A stretch of DNA of 9,150 nt from Gemmatimonadota bacterium (GTDB lineage Bacteria > Gemmatimonadota > Gemmatimonadetes > Longimicrobiales > Gaopeijiaceae): the NCBI GenBank assembly GCA_007127575.1, contig SKZC01000371.1:1-9150 (forward strand). Reading direction: 5' to 3'. How positions within the stretch are numbered: position 1 is the stretch's first letter; each line of letters begins with the position of its first letter. Under the pieces are notes generated by a model. That model ran no database searches, was not told the origin of the DNA, and worked only from the letters and a program-made list of their open reading frames with translations. The position numbers and the translations under genes were made by a program. This document shows, in pieces, positions 1 to 4,410 of the stretch.

Positions 1-381
1 GGAGCCGGAGGGGGCCAGGTGAGGACGGAACGCTCGCTCCGAGAGCGGATCTACTCCCAGGACCGTCAACGCCCGCCCGGGAAGAGCCGGAACCGTGAGA
101 ATTGCCTCGACGATGGGGGCTGCGGCCCGGACCTGGGGGTCCAACCGAAGGGATGCGATGATCTCGGAAGGCACTCCGGGACTTCCGGCCACCACCTGGT
201 GCGTCGCCTGCCCCGCCACGGCGGTTGTGGAAGCCCGGATGGCCCGTCCGGCCCCCTCGAGAGCCAAATCCACCGCCAGCACCACGGCCACGCCCAAGGC
301 AATCCCCAGGATCGCCAGCCCCCCCTGGAGGGGATGCCGGAGGTGGTGACGAACCCCGGAGCGAAAGAGGAGCGAGGGCAC
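1..381 (-). CDS. FtsX/MacB-type ABC transporter permease (N-terminal part, cut by window edge)
   Basis: Partial gene. The first 127 residues are visible and the frame is open to base 1. The start is a GTG at 381-379, four bases after the stop of the upstream ATPase gene, with a purine-rich AAAGGGG about ten bases before it. An N-terminal basic stretch (RSGVRHHLRHPLQ) leads into one clear membrane helix at about residues 20-41 (LAILGIALGVAVVLAVDLAL). A soluble segment follows (TTAVAGQATHQVVAGSPG, then a predicted alpha/beta stretch), as in the periplasmic domain that follows TM1 in the FtsX/MacB/YbbP permease family. Its partner is the adjacent ATPase. Known members of this family extract lipoproteins, move peptides or lipids, or act as mechanotransmitters; which applies here cannot be told from the fragment. 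The remaining three or so helices would lie outside the window. Confidence 0.85.
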   Translation of the reverse strand, partial: MPSLLFRSGVRHHLRHPLQGGLAILGIALGVAVVLAVDLALEGAGRAIRASTTAVAGQATHQVVAGSPGVPSEIIASLRLDPQVRAAAPIVEAILTVPALPGRALTVLGVDPLSERAFRPHLAPSGS

Positions 382-385
382 CTTC

Positions 386-1066
386 TCAGTCCCCTTTCCG
401 AAGCCGCCCATCCTCCAGCTCGAGCACCCGGTGAGCCCGCGACGCCACGTCGACGGAGTGGGTCGCCACCAGCACGGTTCGGTCGTTCTCAGTCATGAGC
501 TCATCCATCAGATCCAGGACCCGGGCTCCTGAGGATGCGTCCAGGTTCCCGGTAGGCTCGTCGGCCAGGAGGAGGACCGGGTCGTGGATCAGGCCCCGGA
601 CCAAGGCGACGCGCTGCTGCTCCCCGCCGGAGAGGCGGTCCGGAAAGGCTTCTCCACGGTCCCCGAGCCCCATTCTCTCCAGCATCCGCTCTGCCCGGGC
701 CCGGCCCCGACCTTCGTCCATCCCATTGAGCTCCAGGGGGAGGAGGAGGTTTTCCAAGACGGTGAGGGTGGGGATCAGGTTGAAGAACTGGAAGACCAGG
801 CCCAAGCGTCGACGGCGAAAGAGGGCTCGACCTCTCTCCGAAAGAGCGGTGAGCTCCGTCTCTCCGAGCCGGATGCTCCCCTCGTCGGGAGCGTCGATGC
901 CGCTCACCAGATTCAGGAGCGTGGATTTCCCCGAGCCGCTGGGACCCAGAAGGGCCACGAATTCCCCGGGGAACAGGTCCAACGTCACCTCCCGAAGGAC
1001 GGGCCGGAACCGATCCCCTTCCAGGAAGCTCTTCGAGAGCCCACGAACCGTCAGGAGGGCGTCCAC
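386..1066 (-). CDS. ABC transporter ATP-binding protein, LolD/YbbA/MacB type
   Basis: A 226-residue nucleotide-binding subunit, the normal size for this family. Visible motifs are Walker A GPSGSGKST (41-49), Q-loop Q93 in LGLVFQFF, the ABC signature LSGGEQQR (145-152), Walker B VLLLADE with catalytic Glu170, the D-loop (GNLD, 173-176) and the switch His203 in ATHS. The segment FNLIPTLTVLENLLLPLEL after the Q-loop is typical of the LolD/YbbA/MacB subgroup that pairs with FtsX-like permeases, matching the permease gene directly downstream. The start is GTG at 1066-1064, because an in-frame TGA lies only three codons upstream; its ribosome site is weak. The gene lies 35 bases after greA on the same strand, so co-transcription is likely. 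It should power the permease at the inner membrane; the substrate is unknown. Confidence 0.95.
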   Translation of the reverse strand: MDALLTVRGLSKSFLEGDRFRPVLREVTLDLFPGEFVALLGPSGSGKSTLLNLVSGIDAPDEGSIRLGETELTALSERGRALFRRRRLGLVFQFFNLIPTLTVLENLLLPLELNGMDEGRGRARAERMLERMGLGDRGEAFPDRLSGGEQQRVALVRGLIHDPVLLLADEPTGNLDASSGARVLDLMDELMTENDRTVLVATHSVDVASRAHRVLELEDGRLRKGD

Positions 1067-1101
1067 CTCAGATCATCCGGATGGACCCTTTCCGCACCCT
1101 C

Positions 1102-1599
1102 TCAGGAACCCGAGTCGTCCTGGGCGAGGCCGAGCTGCTGGGGAAGGGTCAGGAGGGAGGTGACCCGGTACTCCCGGGCCCCTGCGGGAAGCTCCACCGT
1201 CACCACCTCGTCCTCCCGGGCTCCCATGAGGCCCGAGCCGATGGGGGACTCCAGGGAGACGTGGCCGGCCTCCAGGTCCATGAAGTCACCCGCCACCAGG
1301 GTGATGGTCATCTCCTCATCGGAGCCCAGGTCGTAGATGGTGACCTTGGATCCGAAGCCCGCCCGATCAGGAGGCATGGTCTCCACGTCGATCTTGGAAA
1401 GCTCGGAGAGGCGCTGGCCCAGGTGACCGATCCGGGCCTGAACGAACTGCTGGCGCTCCAGAGCGGACTTGTACTCCGCGTTCTCCCTCAGGTCTCCCAT
1501 CTCCACCGCCTTGGAGATCGCCTCCGGGAGCACCACGTTCAGCTCGTGAGTCAGGTTCTCGATCTCATCCTCGAGTCGCTGACGAATCTCGTCCAACAT
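1102..1599 (-). CDS. greA: Transcription elongation factor GreA
   Basis: A 165-residue protein close to the usual GreA length of about 158. GreA enters the secondary channel of RNA polymerase and stimulates cleavage of backtracked transcripts. Residues 1-70 form the antiparallel coiled coil; its tip carries the conserved acidic pair Asp36 and Glu39 in GDLRENAEY, equivalent to D41/E44 of E. coli GreA. Residues about 82-150 form the FKBP-like C-terminal domain (FGSKVTIYDLGSDEE, then SPIGSGLMG). The ATG at 1599 is chosen over an upstream in-frame ATG at 1701 because GAGGTGG sits four bases before it and because family alignment begins here. The gene heads a likely operon with the ABC transporter genes downstream. 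GreA rather than GreB is favoured by the C-terminal motifs. Confidence 0.95.
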   Translation of the reverse strand: MLDEIRQRLEDEIENLTHELNVVLPEAISKAVEMGDLRENAEYKSALERQQFVQARIGHLGQRLSELSKIDVETMPPDRAGFGSKVTIYDLGSDEEMTITLVAGDFMDLEAGHVSLESPIGSGLMGAREDEVVTVELPAGAREYRVTSLLTLPQQLGLAQDDSGS

Positions 1600-1603
1600 C
1601 TGG

Positions 1604-1610
1604 CCACCTC
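1604..1610 (-). promoter_or_regulatory. Ribosome binding site deciding the greA start
   Basis: GAGGTGG on the minus strand, ending four bases before the ATG at 1599. It supports the 165-residue form of GreA and argues against the 34-residue N-terminal extension from the ATG at 1701, whose extra residues (rich in R, P, S and G) do not resemble GreA. Confidence 0.75.
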
Positions 1611-1645
1611 TCGCTCTTGGTTGGGTCCGACCCGAGAAAGGTAAG

Positions 1646-1660
1646 GGGAAGCTCCTTCCC
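1646..1660 (-). other. Hairpin in the greA leader
   Basis: On the greA transcript strand, GGGAAG-GAG-CTTCCC forms a 6-bp stem with a 3-nt loop about 50 bases before the start codon, followed by a pyrimidine-rich tail with only scattered T residues. A near-palindrome GGGTCGGACCC (1633-1623) lies just downstream. It could be a weak attenuator or simply structured 5' leader. The tail is too poor in U for a confident intrinsic terminator. Confidence 0.3.
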
Positions 1661-1701
1661 GAGGGAGTCCGCCCCACCGGGACCCTTCCTGGGCTGCGCA
1701 C

Positions 1702-1730
1702 TTGACGCAGAAAGGGAGGAAAGTGATAGT
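1702..1730 (+). promoter_or_regulatory. Sigma70-like promoter for the merC-fur unit
   Basis: TTGACG at 1702-1707 (5 of 6 to the -35 consensus) and GATAGT at 1725-1730 (4 of 6 to the -10 consensus), separated by exactly 17 bases. Transcription would begin near 1737, giving a leader of about 35 bases before the ATG at 1771. This is the best promoter match noticed in the window. The -10 element falls inside the heptamer array described separately, as expected for a repressed promoter. Confidence 0.6.
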
Positions 1731-1744
1731 TGATTATTGATTAT
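1724..1744 (+). promoter_or_regulatory. Three tandem heptamers, candidate Fur-family operator
   Basis: Three contiguous 7-base units read TGATAGT, TGATTAT and TGATTAT; the last two are identical and the first differs at two positions. They are AT-rich in an otherwise GC-rich region and the first unit contains the promoter -10. The gene two positions downstream encodes a Fur-family regulator. Classical Fur boxes contain GATAAT-type units in direct and inverted order, so the array is a reasonable self-regulation site, although it matches the canonical inverted 7-1-7 Fur box poorly. Binding is inferred, not shown. Confidence 0.4.
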
Positions 1745-1760
1745 CGAATCCAACCTCCAA
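1733..1760 (-). promoter_or_regulatory. Weak candidate greA promoter overlapping the heptamers
   Basis: On the minus strand, TTGGAG (1760-1755, 3 of 6) and AATAAT (1738-1733, 5 of 6) are separated by 16 bases. Transcription would run toward greA, with a leader of about 125 bases. The -10 is good but the -35 is poor. If real, the same operator array could affect both directions. Confidence 0.25.
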
Positions 1761-1770
1761 TCTATCGTAC

Positions 1771-2262
1771 ATGATTCCGTTCTTGAACCAGCCCTGGGGT
1801 TGGACTCCCCTCGCGCCGCTCCTGTGCGCCATCCACTGCGTGGCCACTCCCATCATCGTAGCCTTCGTGCCCGCCCTGGCGCCGGTGGAAGCGTTAGAGG
1901 CCTGGTTCCTGGCTGGAACGGCGGCGCTGGTCGGGCTTGCCCTCGTCTCCGGGCTCCGCAATCATGGGGAATGGAAGGTGGCCGTACCCATGGCCCTGGG
2001 GCTCGTGGCCTGGGCGGCATCGGTAGGACACGCCTTTCATCCCGTTCCCGAGCCGGCAACGAGCTCGGTGGCTGCGCTGACGGTGGCCGGCGGCCTCCTC
2101 TGGAACGCTCGTCTCCACTGCGTGCATAGCGAACGCTCGGTAGCCCGTTCGTGTGGCTGTCCCGGGTGCGGGGGAGAGGAGACGAAAGCCGTCGGAGCTT
2201 CCGGACCGGGTGGTGACAGGCTCGACCCGTCGGAGGCCCTGGGAGCGCAATCGAGGACATAA
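1771..2262 (+). CDS. MerC-domain inner-membrane protein, probable metal-ion transporter
   Basis: A 163-residue protein with four predicted membrane helices at about residues 12-34, 42-62, 69-88 and 97-115, the topology of the MerC family. The family's metal-site motif is visible in helix 1 as Cys19, His22 and Cys23 (LCAIHCVATP). Further possible ligands are His87 and His90 (GHAFH), then His116, Cys117 and His119. After helix 4 comes a soluble tail of about 45 residues with Cys128, Cys130 and Cys133 (CGCPGC). MerC proteins import Hg(II) in mer operons, but no merA, merP or merR is nearby and the partner gene is a Fur-family regulator, so zinc, iron or another metal is more likely. The ATG at 1771 is the only start: the frame is closed upstream by TGA at 1738. 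No Shine-Dalgarno sequence precedes it. The stop overlaps the ribosome site of the next gene. Confidence 0.8.
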   Translation: MIPFLNQPWGWTPLAPLLCAIHCVATPIIVAFVPALAPVEALEAWFLAGTAALVGLALVSGLRNHGEWKVAVPMALGLVAWAASVGHAFHPVPEPATSSVAALTVAGGLLWNARLHCVHSERSVARSCGCPGCGGEETKAVGASGPGGDRLDPSEALGAQSRT

Positions 2263-2266
2263 GGGA
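2260..2266 (+). promoter_or_regulatory. Ribosome binding site of the Fur-family gene
   Basis: TAAGGGA spans the stop codon of the MerC-domain gene and lies seven bases before the ATG at 2274, which suggests translational coupling of the two genes. Confidence 0.6.
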
Positions 2267-2273
2267 ACCGCGC

Positions 2274-2645
2274 ATGCAGAGGGACACACGCCAACGGAAG
2301 GCCATCCGATCCGCCCTCACCGAGGCTGGACACCCCTTGAGCCCGAAGGGGCTGCTGGAGGCGGCCCGGCAGGAGGTGGAGGGCCTGGGGATCGCCACCG
2401 TCTACCGAAACCTCAAGATCCTTCAGGACGATGGCTGGGTTGAACCCGTGGAGCTTCCCGGGGAGCCGCCTCGATACGAAGTGGCCGGTAAGGGACATCA
2501 TCACCACTTCCACTGTCGGAGCTGCGACCGGGTCTACGAGGTGGATGGCTGCCCGGGGAACGTGAAGTCCATTACTCCTCATGGCTTCCAGGTGGAGGAT
2601 CACGAGGTGGTCCTCTACGGGCTCTGCCGGCGGTGCGCTGCGTAA
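2274..2645 (+). CDS. Fur-family metal-responsive transcriptional regulator
   Basis: A 123-residue protein, slightly shorter than typical Fur, Zur or PerR (about 135-150). Residues 1-62 form the winged helix, with the family recognition helix GIATVYRNLKIL at 39-50. The dimerisation and metal-binding half follows: the histidine cluster GHHHHFHC (74-81), Cys81 and Cys84 (CRSC), Cys93, His110-Glu111 and a C-terminal Cys118/Cys121 pair (CRRC). The two CxxC pairs form the structural zinc site known in this family. The extra Cys93 (GCPG) marks a subgroup I cannot assign to Fur, Zur or PerR from sequence alone. It lies 11 bases after the MerC-domain gene in an operon with a promoter that overlaps AT-rich repeats, so it probably represses its own operon when metal is bound. 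It ends six bases from the convergent purK. Confidence 0.92.
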   Translation: MQRDTRQRKAIRSALTEAGHPLSPKGLLEAARQEVEGLGIATVYRNLKILQDDGWVEPVELPGEPPRYEVAGKGHHHHFHCRSCDRVYEVDGCPGNVKSITPHGFQVEDHEVVLYGLCRRCAA

Positions 2646-2650
2646 TCAAC

Positions 2651-2675
2651 GTCACTGGTGACCCTCCAGGTCACC
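2651..2675. terminator. Inverted repeats at the fur/purK convergent junction
   Basis: GGTGACC (2657-2663), five-base loop, GGTCACC (2669-2675) gives a perfect 7-bp stem; GTCAC-TG-GTGAC (2651-2662) is an overlapping alternative. The repeats lie just past the Fur-gene stop and in the last codons of purK. No T-run follows in either direction, so at most this is a weak or factor-dependent terminator. Confidence 0.25.
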
Positions 2676-3758
2676 GAGGAGCTCCTCCACGGCACGTGCC
2701 CGTTCCCGAGCATCGGCTCGCGTCGCCCCCCGCACATTGACGTGCCCTAGCTTTCTTCCCGGTCTCGGGACCTTGTCATAGAGGTGCAGGTGGGTCCCGG
2801 GAAGCCGGAGGACCGCCGCCGGAGAAGGCACCCTCCCGATGGTGTTGACCATGATCGTAACGCCCTCGGGGTCCGTGGGTCCCAGAGGGAGACCGGTCAC
2901 CGCCCGTATATGGTTTTCGAACTGGCTGGTAAGAGCCCCGTCCTGGGTCCAGTGCCCCGAGTTGTGGACCCGGGGAGCCATCTCGTTGGCGAACAGATCG
3001 TCGCCCACATGGAAGAGCTCCAGGGCCAGGACTCCTACATACTCCATCTCCCCCATCAGGCGCCGTAGATAGCTCTGGGCCAGCTCCTCCAGAGCCGAAG
3101 GGACCTGGGGGGCGGGAGCCTCCGTGCGGACCAGGATCCCGGAGCGGTGCCGGTTCTCCACGAGGGGGTAGAACACCACCTTCCCGTCCTTTCCCCGGGC
3201 CCCCACGATGGAGAGCTCACGGCGAAAGGGAACGAAGGCCTCGAGGATGAGGGGGCTTCCCTGGAGCTCGGCCCAGGCTCCATCCACATCCCGAGCGCTC
3301 TGCAGGAGCCGCTGGCCCTTCCCGTCGTATCCCATCCGACGGGTCTTGAGAACCGCCGGGAATCCCAGATCCGCCCCGGCCCGCAGGAGCTCCTCCCGGG
3401 AGTCCACAGTTCGGAAGGAAGCGGTGGGAATCCCCAGGGACCGGAACAATTGCTTCTCCACCTTCCGGTCCTGCGCCCGCTCCAGCGCCACCGGATTGGG
3501 GCGAACCGCCACCCGGTCCCTCAAGGTCTGCGCCGTCTCCACCGGGACGTTCTCGAACTCCCAGGTCACCAGATCCAGCCCCGATACGAAGGTCTCCAGT
3601 GCCTCGAGCTTCCCGTACCCACCCCGGATCCATTCGCCCACCTGTCGCGCCGGGGCATCCGGGCCCGGGTCCAGGAATCGAAACCGAATCCCCAGGGGAA
3701 TCCCAGCCAGACCGAGCATTCGGCCCAACTGGCCCCCTCCCAGCACCCCGACCCTCAT
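2652..3758 (-). CDS. purK: N5-carboxyaminoimidazole ribonucleotide synthase PurK
   Basis: A 368-residue ATP-grasp enzyme, the usual length. It uses ATP and bicarbonate to convert 5-aminoimidazole ribonucleotide (AIR) to N5-CAIR in de novo purine synthesis. The N-terminal nucleotide-fold motif GGGQLGRM is at residues 7-14. The ATP-grasp glycine loop is RRMGYDGKGQ (140-149). The metal and phosphate site is NEMAPRVHNSGHWTQ (258-272), and LGHVN lies near the C terminus (337-341). Asn258-Glu259 and Arg263 to His265 are the expected catalytic region. The ATG at 3758 overlaps the purE stop by four bases (ATGA), so the two are translated as a unit. The product passes directly to PurE. No missing motif is seen. 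Confidence 0.97.
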   Translation of the reverse strand: MRVGVLGGGQLGRMLGLAGIPLGIRFRFLDPGPDAPARQVGEWIRGGYGKLEALETFVSGLDLVTWEFENVPVETAQTLRDRVAVRPNPVALERAQDRKVEKQLFRSLGIPTASFRTVDSREELLRAGADLGFPAVLKTRRMGYDGKGQRLLQSARDVDGAWAELQGSPLILEAFVPFRRELSIVGARGKDGKVVFYPLVENRHRSGILVRTEAPAPQVPSALEELAQSYLRRLMGEMEYVGVLALELFHVGDDLFANEMAPRVHNSGHWTQDGALTSQFENHIRAVTGLPLGPTDPEGVTIMVNTIGRVPSPAAVLRLPGTHLHLYDKVPRPGRKLGHVNVRGATRADARERARAVEELLGDLEGHQ

Positions 3759-4261
3759 GGCTTCGGTACCCTGGGGTCGGGATCCGCCAGGACGGCCTCG
3801 GTCCTGGCCTCTCGGTACTTCCGTACCGCTTCCCGGAGCTCCGGGTGCGCCACGCCCACGATCTCGCAGGCCAGCAGGGCGGCGTTCACCGCACCCGCCT
3901 TACCGATGGCCAGGGTCCCCACAGGGACCCCGCCCGGCATCTGAACGATGGAGAGGAGGGAGTCCAGGCCCTGCAAGGCTCGACTCTCCACTGGAACTCC
4001 CAGGACGGGGAGCACGGTCTTGGCCGCCACCATGCCTGGGAGGTGGGCCGCCCCACCGGCTCCGGCGACGATGACCTGGAGCCCCCGGCCCTCCGCCTCC
4101 TGAGCGTATCCGAAGAGGAGGTCGGGCGTCCGGTGTGCCGACACGACCCGCACCTCGTGGGGGACTCCCAGGGAGTCCAGGGTCTCCACGGCGTGGGAGA
4201 GGGTGGGCCAGTCGGACCGGGACCCCATGATCACGCCGACGAGGGGGCTGTCCTGTTCCAT
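3755..4261 (-). CDS. purE: N5-carboxyaminoimidazole ribonucleotide mutase PurE (class I)
   Basis: A 168-residue protein that moves the carboxylate of N5-CAIR to C4, giving CAIR. Class I (PurK-dependent) rather than class II is shown by the adjacent purK and by close agreement with E. coli PurE. Motifs are GSRSDW (13-18, with Asp17), SAHRTP (41-46, with catalytic His43), AGAGGAAHLPGM (66-77), LGVPV (87-91) and QMPGGVPVGTLAIGKAGAVN (107-126). The start is ATG at 4261, with GAGAGAG close upstream. The gene is first in the purE-purK pair and divergent from the acyl-CoA oxidase-like gene; no other pur gene lies in the window. Confidence 0.97.
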   Translation of the reverse strand: MEQDSPLVGVIMGSRSDWPTLSHAVETLDSLGVPHEVRVVSAHRTPDLLFGYAQEAEGRGLQVIVAGAGGAAHLPGMVAAKTVLPVLGVPVESRALQGLDSLLSIVQMPGGVPVGTLAIGKAGAVNAALLACEIVGVAHPELREAVRKYREARTEAVLADPDPRVPKP

Positions 4262-4410
4262 GACTCTCTCAGGTTAAGGGGCGCACGCTCCCGCAGCGGA
4301 AGGAGCCATGGTGGCGCGGTGGAAGCACGGGGTCAAGGGGCCTGGCCCTCCACCTGCCCCAACCCGATATTCCTCCTTCCCGCAGCCGCTCCTCCCACCT
4401 CCGTTACGCC
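4262..4410. other. Divergent intergenic region between purE and the acyl-CoA oxidase-like gene
   Basis: 149 bases that must hold promoters in both directions. I see no convincing pair. On the purE side TTGACC (4336-4331) is followed after 17 bases only by CACCAT, a poor -10. A short self-complementary GGGGCCTGGCCC lies at 4337-4348. No purine-rich ribosome site precedes the ATG at 4411. Confidence 0.4.

Noticed and set aside
495..1336. Long plus-strand open frames opposite the ATPase and greA genes
   Set aside because: They are antisense to genes with complete family motifs, are rich in Arg, Pro, Ser and Gly, and arise from high GC content; no ribosome site or family resemblance is seen.
1600..1701. 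An N-terminal extension of GreA by 34 residues
   Set aside because: The extension does not resemble GreA, and GAGGTGG directly precedes the inner ATG at 1599.
1771..2262. A mercury-resistance (mer) operon
   Set aside because: No merR, merT, merP or merA is adjacent and the partner regulator is of the Fur family.
1853..2603. Minus-strand frames opposite the MerC-domain and Fur-family genes
   Set aside because: The opposite strand encodes proteins with clear metal-site and DNA-binding motifs in a coupled pair; the minus frames look like shadows.
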